A stretch of DNA of 48,295 bases from Paraburkholderia oxyphila NBRC 105797 (lineage in GTDB: Bacteria > Pseudomonadota > Gammaproteobacteria > Burkholderiales > Burkholderiaceae). Within the stretch, counting starts at the first letter, position 1. Each line of letters begins with the position of its first letter. This document shows positions 26,101-34,129 of the stretch, piece by piece. The notes beneath the pieces are model-generated. The model saw only the letters and a list, made by a program, of their open reading frames with translations. It was not told where the DNA came from and ran no database searches. A program made the position numbers and the translations under genes. The DNA lies in assembly GCF_000685075.1 (NCBI RefSeq), contig NZ_BAYD01000075.1, positions 1-48,295 on the forward strand. Reading direction: 5' to 3'.

Positions 26101-26478
26101 GTTGCTGCGCAGCGTGGTGGGCAGGTCGGCGCGGGCGGCCTGGATGGCCGCTTCCACGTCGCGCGCCGCGCCGTTGATGTCGCGATTCAGGCCGAACACC
26201 ACCACGATCAGTGAGGACCCCACATTGTTGATCGAGGTGAGCTGGCTCACGTCGGCGATGGTGCCCAGACGCCGCTCGAGCGGCTCGGCCACCGTGGAGG
26301 CCATCGTCTCGGGGCTCGCGCCCGCCATGTTCGCCTGCACCACGATCACCGGATAGGCGATATTGGGCAGCGGCGCCACCGGCAGCCGGAAAAAGGCCAG
26401 CGTGCCGGCAAGCAGGATCGCGATCGCGAGCAGCGAGGTCGCGACCGGCCGCCGGATGAAGAGCGCCGAGAGGTTCAC
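23164..26478 (-). CDS. mdtC: RND efflux permease, MdtC-like
   Basis: This 1104-residue inner-membrane proton-driven pump subunit has 12 membrane helices and two large periplasmic loops, with LFIRRPVATSLLAIAILLAG at the start and the GTGFVVDDAVVVLENI helix 4 motif carrying the proton-relay Asp pair. It is about 80 residues longer than Escherichia coli MdtC. The excess is a Ser/Thr/Asn/Ala-rich low-complexity insert in the second periplasmic loop (about residues 771-846, encoded near 23940-24165). With the MdtB-like partner it should form a heteromultimer. It overlaps both neighbours by four bases, so the operon is tightly coupled. Confidence 0.93.
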   Translation of the reverse strand: MNLSALFIRRPVATSLLAIAILLAGTLAFFRLPVAPLPNIAYPVIVVQANMAGASPETMASTVAEPLERRLGTIADVSQLTSINNVGSSLIVVVFGLNRDINGAARDVEAAIQAARADLPTTLRSNPTYRQYNPASAPIMVLALTSETLTKAQLYDSADSVIMQQLSQVDGVGQITLGGGALPSVRVELEPSKLNSYGIGLEDVRAAIGAANADSAKGHIDQGAQRFVVTSNDQISNAAPYRDVIIAYRNDAPVYLRDVGTVNDSNENIRNAGLFNGESAVLVIVYPMPGSNVVKTVQQIQARLPSIEAALPGTIKVHVAIDRSESVRASVADTERTLFIAVLLVIGVVFVFLLSPRATLIPAVALPLSIVGTFGPMYLLGYSIDSLSLMALTIGTGFVVDDAVVVLENIVRHIEAGLDPKEAALRGAGEVGFTVLSMSLSLIAVFLPILLMPGIVGLLFHEFAMTLSIAIVISLVVSLTVTPTMCAYVLARQRKEREPSRVGQWINAQFDHFKQFYSRTLDVALNHARLTIFILFALLIGNVFLARLLSGTFFPEQDTGILIGQIIADQSISFTAMEQKLAQLQGIVQKDPAVASVAGFTGGRALNSATVFIQLKPLAQRKLSATEVVNRLRPKLNAVSGARLFLQAQQDLQIGGRQSAAEYQYTLTSDDADALFKWVPKLITELNKYHTTLTDVNSDLQQNGLQSYVTMNRATAKRYGFDPNQIDSVLYDAFGQRTVSTIYNPINQYFVVMEVAPQYWQYPQSFNRIYLSTAAGNASGAASTQMSGSTISGVTPFSAITATSTTASNTNANNANAVANQQNNSIANSKGGSSSGSADSTAAETMVPVTALMNWTTSHTATQVNHQSGQVAGTISFNLPQGGSLSEAGKIIEQAQRDIGMPASIHGEFAGAAQAYAQSMGTVPLLILAALAVVYIVLGVLYENTIHPLTILSTLPSAGIGAILAMLIFGTPFSVIAMIGIILLIGIVKKNGIMMVDVAIQLQRNEGKNARDAIHEAAVVRLRPIMMTTFAAVLGAVPLAVGIGQGASLRQPLGVTVMGGLLLSQLFTLYTTPVIYLFLDRLRARLARWATRLPWNRQADESAP

Positions 26479-29400
26479 GGCGTGCCCTCGGGCGCGGGCG
26501 GTGCGCTGGCGCCAGGACCGGGACCCGCATCGCCATCGGTGCCGCTGGCTTGATCACGATTGCGCTTGCGGCCGAAGCGTTCGGCGAGCCGGTCGAAGAA
26601 CAGATAGATCACCGGCGTCGTGAAGAGCGTGAGCAGTTGCGACACCGTGAGGCCGCCGATGATCGCGAGGCCGAGCGGGCGGCGCAGCTCCGAGCCCGTG
26701 CCGGTGCCGAGCAGCATGGGCAGCGCGCCGAGCATGGCGGCGAGCGTGGTCATGAGAATCGGCCTGAAGCGCAGCAGCGAAGCCTCGAAGATCGCCTCGC
26801 GCGGCGGCTTGCCGTGCACGCGTTCGGCTTCGAGCGCGAAGTCCACCATCATGATGGCGTTCTTTTTCACAATGCCGATCAGGAGCACGATGCCGATGAT
26901 GCCGATCACGTCGAGGTCCTTGCCCGCCATCATCAGCGCGAGCAGGGCGCCGATGCCGGCCGAAGGCAGCGTCGAGAGAATCGTCACCGGATGGATATAG
27001 CTCTCGTAAAGCACGCCCAGCACGATATACACGGCCACGATGGCCGCAATCAGGAGATAGACCTCGCTCGAGAGCGAGTCCTCGAACGCCTGCGCCGCGC
27101 CCTGGAACGACGAGGTGATCGAAGGCGGCAGCTTCACGGCGGCCTCGGCCTTGCGAATGTCGGTCACGGCGGCGGAGAGCGACGCGCCATCGGCGAGATT
27201 GAACGAGATCGTCACCGAGGGGAACTGCGCGAGGTGGCTGATCATCAGCGGCGAGCGCGTGATGGTGATGGTCGCGATGCCCTTGAGCGGCACCTGGCCT
27301 GACTCCGCGGTCTGGCTCGGCAGATAGATCTCGCCGATCGAATCGACCGTGGGCAGCGACTCGGGCTTGGCCACGAGAATCACGCGGTACTGGTCCGACT
27401 GCTCGAAGATGGTCGAGACGATGCGCTGGCCGAGCGCGTCGTAGAGCGCGTTGTCGATGGTCGCCGCCGTGATGCCGTAGCGCGCCGCGAGCTGGCGGTT
27501 CACCTCCACGTTCACGGAAAGGCCGTCGGTGTTCAGGTCGCTCGTGACGTCGGCAATCGAGCGAATCTGCTTCATGCGCGCGACGAGCGCGGGCACGTAT
27601 TGCTCGAACGCGTCCTGGCTCGGGCCGCGCAGCACGAAGTTGTACTGGTTGCGCGAGACCGTGGTGTCGAGCGTGAGGTCCTGCTCGGGCTGCAGGTAGA
27701 GGCGGATGCCCGGCACCTTCGCCACCGACTGCTGGATGCGCCGCGCGATCTCCCCGGCGGTTTCGGAGCGGTCGTCGTGTGGCTTCAGGTTGATGAGGAA
27801 GCGCCCGTTGTTGAGCGTGTTGTTGATGCCGTCGATGCCCACGTACGAGGTGAGCGAAACCACATCGGGATCCTTGAGAATTTCCTCGGCGAGCGCCGAC
27901 TGGCGCCGCACCATCGCCTCATACGAGACCGAGTTGTCGGCCACGCTGATACCCTGGATCACGCCCACGTCCTGCACGGGGAAGAGGCCCTTGGGTATCA
28001 CCACGTAAAGGAATCCCGTGAGCGCCACAGTCACCACCGCCACGACGAGCGTGAGCGTCTGGTGGTCGAGCACCCAGCGCAGGCCGCGCTCGTAGGCGTT
28101 GAGCGTCTTGTTGAAGAGCCCCTCGCTGATGCGCTCGAAGCGGCTCGGATGCCGCTCGGCCTGGGCGCGCAGGATGCGCGCGCACATCATCGGCACGACG
28201 GTAAGCGAGACCACCGCGGAGAGCACGATGGTGACCGCGAGCGTGACCGCGAATTCGCTGAAGAGCCGCCCGATCACGCCGCCCATGAAGAGCAGCGGAA
28301 TCAGCACGGCAATCAGCGAGACCGTCAGAGAAAGGATGGTGAAGCCGATCTGCCCCGCGCCCTTGAGTGCCGCCTGCAAGGGTTTGTCGCCTTCCTCCAG
28401 ATAGCGCACGATGTTCTCGATCATCACGATCGAGTCGTCCACCACGAAGCCCGTCGCGATGATGAGCGCCATCAGCGAGAGATTGTCGATCGAGTAGCCG
28501 AGCTCGTACATGAGCGCGAGCGTGCCGATCAACGAGACCGGCACCGAGATGCTCGGAATGATCGTGGCGGGCAGATTGCGCAGGAACACGAAGATCACGG
28601 CCACCACCAGCGCCACCGCGAGCACGAGCTCGAAGGCCGCGTCGTTGACCGAGGACTGGATCACGCCCACGCTGTTGGAGACCACCGTGACTTGCATGCC
28701 GGCGGGCAGCGTGGCTTCGAGCTGCGGCAGCTGGCGCATGATCTGGTTGACCGTGGCGATCACGTTCGCGCCCGGCTGGCGCTGCACGTTCAGCACGATG
28801 GCGGGCGCTTTGTTGTACCACGCGCCACGCTCGACATCCTGGGCCGCCGTGGACACGCGCGCGACGTCGCGCATGAACACGGGTGCGCCGTTCTGGTAGG
28901 CGATAACCGTGTCTTCGTAGTCCTTCGGGTCCGAGATCTGGTCGTTGGAGTTGATCGTGTAGTCGAGCTCGGGGCCGTCGAAGTTGCCCTTCGGCGCGCT
29001 GATGTTCACGTTGGCGAGCAGCGTGCGCAGGTCGTCGAGATTCAGGCCGTAGGCGGCGAGCTTTTGCGGGTCGGCTTCCACGCGCACGGCGGGCACGTTG
29101 CCGCCCGCGGTGCTCACGAGGCCCACGCCCGGCACTTCGGAGATCTTGGTGGCGAGCCGGTTGTTGGCCGCGTCCTGCAACTGCGTGAGCGACATCGACT
29201 TCGAGGTCACCGCGAGCGTGAGAATCGGCTGGTCGGCGGGATTGACCTTCGCGTAGGTGGGCGGCGCGGGCAGGCCGCTCGGCAGGTAGCTGTTGGCCGC
29301 GTTGATGGCCTGCTGCACGTTCTGCTCGGCCACGTCGAGGTTCAGCGAGAGGTCGAACTGCAGCGTGATGACCGAGGCGCCCTCGGAGCTGTACGAGACC

Positions 29401-29639
29401 ATCTGCTGCAGGCCCGGTATTTCGCCCAATTGCACTTCGAGCGGCGCCGTGACCGTGGTGGCCATGACGTTCGGGCTCGCCCCGGGGTAGAAGGTCTGCA
29501 CCTGAATGGTCGGATAGTCGACCGAGGGCAGCGACGACACCGGCAGGAACTTCATCGCCACGAGGCCGACCAGCACCATCGCGATCATCAGCAACGAAGT
29601 CGCGACGGGCCGCAGAATGAAGAGACGCGAGATATTCAT
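26475..29639 (-). CDS. mdtB: RND efflux permease, MdtB-like
   Basis: This 1054-residue RND pump subunit has the same architecture as its downstream neighbour: LFILRPVATSLLMIAMVLVG at the N-terminus, FYPGASPNVMATTVTAPLE in the porter domain, and the helix 4 sequence ATGFVVDDSIVMIENI with the paired Asp. The C-terminus ends in a Gly/Ala/Pro-rich tail. In MdtABC-type systems the two non-identical permeases work together to export bile salts, novobiocin or other amphiphiles. It lies 18 bases after the membrane-fusion gene and overlaps the mdtC start by four bases. Confidence 0.93.
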   Translation of the reverse strand: MNISRLFILRPVATSLLMIAMVLVGLVAMKFLPVSSLPSVDYPTIQVQTFYPGASPNVMATTVTAPLEVQLGEIPGLQQMVSYSSEGASVITLQFDLSLNLDVAEQNVQQAINAANSYLPSGLPAPPTYAKVNPADQPILTLAVTSKSMSLTQLQDAANNRLATKISEVPGVGLVSTAGGNVPAVRVEADPQKLAAYGLNLDDLRTLLANVNISAPKGNFDGPELDYTINSNDQISDPKDYEDTVIAYQNGAPVFMRDVARVSTAAQDVERGAWYNKAPAIVLNVQRQPGANVIATVNQIMRQLPQLEATLPAGMQVTVVSNSVGVIQSSVNDAAFELVLAVALVVAVIFVFLRNLPATIIPSISVPVSLIGTLALMYELGYSIDNLSLMALIIATGFVVDDSIVMIENIVRYLEEGDKPLQAALKGAGQIGFTILSLTVSLIAVLIPLLFMGGVIGRLFSEFAVTLAVTIVLSAVVSLTVVPMMCARILRAQAERHPSRFERISEGLFNKTLNAYERGLRWVLDHQTLTLVVAVVTVALTGFLYVVIPKGLFPVQDVGVIQGISVADNSVSYEAMVRRQSALAEEILKDPDVVSLTSYVGIDGINNTLNNGRFLINLKPHDDRSETAGEIARRIQQSVAKVPGIRLYLQPEQDLTLDTTVSRNQYNFVLRGPSQDAFEQYVPALVARMKQIRSIADVTSDLNTDGLSVNVEVNRQLAARYGITAATIDNALYDALGQRIVSTIFEQSDQYRVILVAKPESLPTVDSIGEIYLPSQTAESGQVPLKGIATITITRSPLMISHLAQFPSVTISFNLADGASLSAAVTDIRKAEAAVKLPPSITSSFQGAAQAFEDSLSSEVYLLIAAIVAVYIVLGVLYESYIHPVTILSTLPSAGIGALLALMMAGKDLDVIGIIGIVLLIGIVKKNAIMMVDFALEAERVHGKPPREAIFEASLLRFRPILMTTLAAMLGALPMLLGTGTGSELRRPLGLAIIGGLTVSQLLTLFTTPVIYLFFDRLAERFGRKRNRDQASGTDGDAGPGPGASAPPAPEGTP

Positions 29640-29657
29640 CGGCGCAAGGGGTGCGGA

Positions 29658-31010
29658 TCAGGACGCCTGCGCGCCGGTGGGTTCAGAGGCGGGTTGCGCG
29701 GCGGCGCCCGCGGCGCTCGCCCCGGAGGCGCTCGGCAGCCGTCTTGCGTGGGCATGCGAGGCATTGCCCATGCGTGCCGCGCTCGCGCCATGGGCGCCGC
29801 TGGCCGCGCCGGCTGCACGAGGGTTGCCCGAGGAGGGCTGGATCTTCGCGCCGTCGTTGAGGCGGTCGAGCCCGTCGGTCACCACGCGCTGACCCGCCGC
29901 GAGGCCCGCGACGATCACCGTGTGCTGGCCGTCGCTCGGGCCCAGCGTGACCTTGTGGACGGACACCGTGTTGTCGGCGTTCACGAGATACACATAGTCG
30001 CCTGGCGCGCCGCTCTGCACGGCGGGCGTGGGCACGAGCACGGCGTTATCCATCGTGTCCACGAGCAGCTTCACGTTCACGAACTCGTTGGGGAACAGCG
30101 CCTCGTCGTCGTTGGGCACGCTCGCGCGCAGCGTGACCGTGCCGGTGGCCGTGGCCATCTGGTTGCTGATCGCGTAGAGCGTGCCGGTGGCGAGCTCCTT
30201 GGTGTTGTCGCTGCTGTAGACCGTGATCGGCAACTGCGCGCCCGCGTTGACACGCTGCAGCACGTCCGAGAGCGAATTCTGCGGCACCGTGAACTGCACC
30301 GTGGTGGGCTTCATCTGCGTGATGACGGCGATGCCGGTGGAGCTCGACGCCGTCACGTAGTTGCCCGGATCGACGAGGCGCAGGCCCACGCGCCCGGACA
30401 CGGGCGCGGTGATACGGCAGTAGATGAGGTCGAGCTCGAATTGCTTGATGTTGGCAATGTCGGACTTCACGGCCGCCTCGTCCTGGGCGACGAGAAACTG
30501 CTGGTCGGTATAAGTCTGCTCGGCGATCGACTGTTTCGCGTGCAGCTGTGCGTAGCGCTCGAGGTCGGCGCGCGCCTGCGCGAGCGAGGCGCGGTCCTTG
30601 GCGAGCTGCGCCTCGGCCTGCTCCTTGCTGATCTCGTACTGACGCGGATCGATCTGCGCGAGGAACTGGCCTTTCACGACGTCCTGGCCTTCGCGGTAGC
30701 CCACTTCGGTCAGATAGCCGCTCAGCTGCGGCAGCACCGTGACGGTGGCGACCGGCGTGACCGTGCCGAGCGCGTCGAGCGTCACCGGCATCGCACCGAG
30801 CGTGGCGGGCGCAACGGTCACGACCTGCGGGGCGGCGGCGCGCACGGGCTTCTTGCCGCGCAGCACATGCACGACCACGAGCGCGATGAGCGCCAGCACG
30901 ATCAGCGCGAGGATCCAGCGGCCGCGCCGTTTTCGCGGCGGCGGGGCGTCGGGCGCCTTGGGCGGCGTGGGGGCTTGCGGGGCAGCGGGGTGGTTTGGCG
31001 TGTCGCTCAT
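29658..31010 (-). CDS. mdtA: RND periplasmic adaptor, MdtA-like
   Basis: This 450-residue membrane-fusion protein has a proline-rich N-terminus, a membrane anchor (about 28-48), a barrel-sandwich/lipoyl domain (LPQLSGYLTEVGYREGQDVVKGQFLAQIDPRQY), a helical hairpin and a beta-barrel. The tail (about 400-450) is low-complexity Ala/Ser/Gly with a few His. It bridges the pump and the outer-membrane factor. It is the first gene of a four-gene operon running leftward to 21527. No two-component or TetR regulator gene adjoins it, so control is unknown. Confidence 0.93.
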   Translation of the reverse strand: MSDTPNHPAAPQAPTPPKAPDAPPPRKRRGRWILALIVLALIALVVVHVLRGKKPVRAAAPQVVTVAPATLGAMPVTLDALGTVTPVATVTVLPQLSGYLTEVGYREGQDVVKGQFLAQIDPRQYEISKEQAEAQLAKDRASLAQARADLERYAQLHAKQSIAEQTYTDQQFLVAQDEAAVKSDIANIKQFELDLIYCRITAPVSGRVGLRLVDPGNYVTASSSTGIAVITQMKPTTVQFTVPQNSLSDVLQRVNAGAQLPITVYSSDNTKELATGTLYAISNQMATATGTVTLRASVPNDDEALFPNEFVNVKLLVDTMDNAVLVPTPAVQSGAPGDYVYLVNADNTVSVHKVTLGPSDGQHTVIVAGLAAGQRVVTDGLDRLNDGAKIQPSSGNPRAAGAASGAHGASAARMGNASHAHARRLPSASGASAAGAAAQPASEPTGAQAS

Positions 31011-31570
31011 ACCAGTCTCTCAGAGGGTGCCGACGATCAATGCAGCGCGCATGCTCGCGCGGGTGCGGGGGCTATGTGCGGAACACTTCGGCGGGGCCGC
31101 CAGGGCGCCGTGCCGGTTGTCGTCGGTTCGCATACGCATACTCGTGGTTGTTGTTTGCAGCCGTTGCTGAACGCGTTCCGGCTTCGAGGGCCGGACCGCG
31201 CATGCCGGAAACTTGCAGTCTAACCAACTCGCGCGCTAATTTCGAAACGTCAGGTAATTGAAAGATTTAGCCGCGTTACATGGGCCGGCTTTCGTCATTC
31301 GACGTTACATATGACTCGCTTGTGTGAAATAGCGGTAAGCGATGGAAAGCGGCGGCAACATGCAGTGCGCACGCTACCTGGCAATCCTTGCAAATTGCTT
31401 TCGACCGACGCGAATCCCTGCGTTGCCGCAATATCGGACGTGCATTCAGAGGGGGTAAGAAGGGGCATGCGTGCCCTGACGCCGGACCGCCGTTGCGACG
31501 GTCGTGGGTTGGCGTTGCGCCGGTTCAGGCGCTCACCGGCTCGAGCGCGCGAGGAGGAGGCAGCGGCTAT
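31011..31570. other. Non-coding region upstream of the RND operon
   Basis: These 560 bases lie between the mdtA start and the stop of the VOC gene. The part near 31210-31400 is less GC-rich than its surroundings and should contain the mdt promoter. The octamer CGTTACAT appears twice there (near 31274 and 31302). I see no conserved reading frame, clear hairpin terminator or RNA structure. Confidence 0.5.
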
Positions 31571-32044
31571 TCAGCCCGCCGTGCCCGCATAAGCCGCTTT
31601 CAGTGCGGCCACATCGAACTTCACCATCGACATCATCGCGTTGGCCACGCGAGCGGCCTTCACCGGGTCGGCGTCGGCCATCATGCGCATGAGATCGTCG
31701 GGCACGATCTGCCATGCGATACCGAAGCGGTCTTTGAGCCAGCCACATTCGAGCGGCGCGCCGCCGCCTTCGAGCAGCGCATTCCAATAGCGGTCGAGCT
31801 CGGCCTGATCGGCGCAATTGACCATGAGGGAGATCGAGAGGTTGAACGCCTCGGGCTGCCCGGAGCTCATGGCAAAGAACGGCTGCCCAAACAGCACGAA
31901 GTCGACGACCTTGGTGGCTCCGGCGCTGGGCACCGGGGTGACCCGGACGATGCGCGAATCCGGAAAGATTTTCGTGTAGAAAGCCGCAGCCTCTTCGGCT
32001 TGCGTGGAATACCAGAGAAAAGGCGTGATCTTTTGAATCGTCAT
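31571..32044 (-). CDS. VOC-family (PhnB-like) protein
   Basis: This 157-residue protein of the vicinal-oxygen-chelate fold is of the PhnB/3-demethylubiquinone-methyltransferase-like type. Landmarks are ITPFLWYSTQAEEAAAFYTKIFPDSRI, NCADQAELDRYWNALLEGG and CGWLKDRFGIAWQIVP, and it ends MSMVKFDVAALKAAY. The start at 32044 is supported by AGGAG about nine bases upstream. Members are often annotated as glyoxalase-like but lack a demonstrated activity. It appears to be monocistronic. Confidence 0.88.
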   Translation of the reverse strand: MTIQKITPFLWYSTQAEEAAAFYTKIFPDSRIVRVTPVPSAGATKVVDFVLFGQPFFAMSSGQPEAFNLSISLMVNCADQAELDRYWNALLEGGGAPLECGWLKDRFGIAWQIVPDDLMRMMADADPVKAARVANAMMSMVKFDVAALKAAYAGTAG

Positions 32045-32242
32045 GAGGGATCTCCTGTCGAAATTCGCGGGCGAGCCGCTTGGCGCCATTCGAACGACGG
32101 ACGAAGACTAACAAAATAGACACTGCAGGACGAAAAATCCCGCTCTTTTATGAAATTAGCTGCCGCGGGTATGACCCCGATTGACTAATCGCGTAGCGGG
32201 CGCGCGGCAGGCGCCATATCGGCATGCGCATATGCACGCGGC

Positions 32243-33160
32243 TCAATCGCCCTTGCCATGCGTGCAGCACTCGCGTTTCACGAGATTCACGAGCCAGTCG
32301 GCGAATACCTGAAAGCGGCGGGACAGATGCTGGCGGTGCGGGTAGAGCAGCGTAACCGGCATGGGTGCGGCGCGATATTGCGGCAGCACTTCGACGAGCT
32401 CGCCCGCGCGAATATGGGCCTCGACGTCGTAGGCCGGGATCTGGATGAGCCCGAGTCCCGCGAGGCAACAGGCGATGTAGGTCTCGGCGTTGTTGACCGT
32501 CACGCGGCCGTTGGTCTCGAGTGTCCTGATCGTCTCGCCATCGACCCATTCCCACGGCGCGAGCCGCCCGCTCGAGGGCGACGCATAGCCGATTGGCGCA
32601 TGGCTCGCGAGGTCGTCGGGACGGTGCGGGACGCCGTGCCGCGCGAGCCACGCGGGGCTCGCGACGTTGATGAGCGTGAGCTCGCCAATCGGACGCGCAA
32701 TCAGGCCGGAGTCGCTGAGCTTGCCAACGCGCAGCGCGCAATCGATGCGCGCCTCGACCAGATCGACCGCGCGATCGGTGGTGCCGAGCTCGACGTCGAT
32801 TTGCGGCCAGGCATCGAGGAAGTCGGGCAGCGCGGGCGCAACGATCAGGCGTCCTATGCGGTCGGGCATGTCGACACGCAATGTGCCGCCGGGTGTGAAG
32901 CTCGCTTCGCGGAACAGGTTCTCGGTTTCCTCCATGTCGGCGATCAGCCGCAGACACCGGTCGTAGAGGGCCGCGCCGTCCTGGGTCGTCGTGACCTTGC
33001 GCGTGGTGCGGTTCAGCAGGCGCGTGCCCACCCGGTTCTCCAGTTCCTGAATGGCTGCCGAGACGGAAGATCGGGGCATGCCGAGCGTCTGTGCGGCACG
33101 CGTGAAGTTCGCGCATTCGACGACGCGGGTGAACACACGAAAAAGGTCGATGCGGTCCAT
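32243..33160 (-). CDS. LysR-family regulator
   Basis: This 305-residue LysR-type regulator has an N-terminal winged helix-turn-helix (CANFTRAAQTLGMPRSSVSAAIQELENRVGTRLLNRTTRKV). Its effector-binding domain follows, with the usual GTLRVDMPDRIGRLIVAPALPDFL opening. The C-terminus ends with a His/Cys-containing tail. It diverges from the SDR gene at 33342, and a 23-bp inverted repeat lies between them, so it most likely controls that gene and itself. The sequence resembles regulators found beside oxidoreductases that respond to quinones or aldehydes. Confidence 0.92.
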   Translation of the reverse strand: MDRIDLFRVFTRVVECANFTRAAQTLGMPRSSVSAAIQELENRVGTRLLNRTTRKVTTTQDGAALYDRCLRLIADMEETENLFREASFTPGGTLRVDMPDRIGRLIVAPALPDFLDAWPQIDVELGTTDRAVDLVEARIDCALRVGKLSDSGLIARPIGELTLINVASPAWLARHGVPHRPDDLASHAPIGYASPSSGRLAPWEWVDGETIRTLETNGRVTVNNAETYIACCLAGLGLIQIPAYDVEAHIRAGELVEVLPQYRAAPMPVTLLYPHRQHLSRRFQVFADWLVNLVKRECCTHGKGD

Positions 33161-33231
33161 GGTTGCCAGCCGGCCGGCGCGCGTTCGATGGGGCGGAAGC
33201 GGCGCAGCGAGGGGGTGGAAATTGGTCGAAA

Positions 33232-33254
33232 TTTCTGACCGATCTGGTCAGAAA
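33232..33254. promoter_or_regulatory. Inverted repeat in the LysR/SDR intergenic region
   Basis: TTTCTGACC, a five-base spacer GATCT and GGTCAGAAA form a perfect nine-base-arm palindrome, 72 bases before the LysR start and 88 before the SDR start. It is a good candidate operator for the LysR protein. A second imperfect repeat (GATAAG...CTTTATC) follows at about 33270-33288, near the likely SDR promoter. Confidence 0.6.
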
Positions 33255-33341
33255 CAGGGCCTTTATAGACGATAAGTCGAACTTTATCATGTGCCGCAGA
33301 GGTGGCTGCGCCGGGCAGCCGACCCGTTTCGGAGAGTAGAG

Positions 33342-34115
33342 ATGGCGAACCATGACATCAAGGGCAAGACCGTGCTGATCGCCGGCGGCGCCAAGAATCT
33401 CGGCGGCCTCATCGCCAGGGATCTGGCTGCACAGGGTGCGAAGGCGGTCGTGATTCATTACAACAGCGCCAGCACGAAAGCCGCCGCCGAGGAAACAGCC
33501 GCTGCGGTCAAGCAGGCCGGTGCCGAGGCGCTCACGCTCCAGGCGGATCTCACGAGCGCGGGCGCGGTCGAGAAGCTGTTCGCGGACGCCGTTGCGGCGG
33601 TCGGGCGTCCGGACATCGCGATCAACACGGTGGGCAAGGTGTTGAAGAAGCCGTTCACGGAGATCACCGAGGCCGAGTATGACGAAATGGCCGCCGTGAA
33701 TTCGAAAACCGCTTTCTTCTTTCTGCGTGAAGCGGGCCGGCACGTCAACGACAACGGCAAGATCGTCACGCTCGTGACTTCGCTGCTGGGCGCGTTTACG
33801 CCGCTCTACGCGGCCTATGCGGGCACCAAGGCGCCCGTCGAGCACTTCACGCGCGCGGCCGCGAAGGAGTTCGGCGAACGCGGAATTTCGGTGACGGCGG
33901 TCGGCCCCGGCCCGATGGATACGCCGTTCTTCTATCCCGCCGAAGGCGAGGACGCGGTGGCCTATCACAAGACGGCCGCGGCGCTCTCGAAGTTCTCGAA
34001 GACGGGACTGACCGATATCGAGGATGTCGTTCCGTTCATCCGCCATCTCGTGAGCGACGGCTGGTGGATCACGGGGCAGACCATCCTCATCAATGGCGGG
34101 TACACCACGAAATAA
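33342..34115 (+). CDS. Short-chain dehydrogenase/reductase
   Basis: This 257-residue SDR has a slightly divergent cofactor loop, IAGGAKNLGG, in place of TGxxxGIG. INTVG stands where NNAG is usual. The catalytic Ser is in TLVTSLLGAF and the YxxxK pair in YAGTK. The C-terminal GWWITGQTILINGGY is typical. GGAG lies before the ATG at 33342, and the protein starts at the Rossmann strand; an upstream in-frame extension is unlikely. The LysR gene diverges from it, suggesting induction by a substrate-like molecule. The substrate is unknown. Confidence 0.9.
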   Translation: MANHDIKGKTVLIAGGAKNLGGLIARDLAAQGAKAVVIHYNSASTKAAAEETAAAVKQAGAEALTLQADLTSAGAVEKLFADAVAAVGRPDIAINTVGKVLKKPFTEITEAEYDEMAAVNSKTAFFFLREAGRHVNDNGKIVTLVTSLLGAFTPLYAAYAGTKAPVEHFTRAAAKEFGERGISVTAVGPGPMDTPFFYPAEGEDAVAYHKTAAALSKFSKTGLTDIEDVVPFIRHLVSDGWWITGQTILINGGYTTK

Positions 34116-34129
34116 GGGCGTTTGCGTGG

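Noticed and set aside
23047..31223. Very long open frames on the plus strand opposite the RND genes (over 1000 codons).
   Set aside because: They are mirror frames of GC-rich pump genes, rich in Arg, His and Ala, without recognisable domains; the minus-strand products are clear RND proteins.
31311..31560. Small plus-strand frames upstream of the VOC gene end.
   Set aside because: No ribosome site, no recognisable composition or motif; probably chance frames in the non-coding interval.
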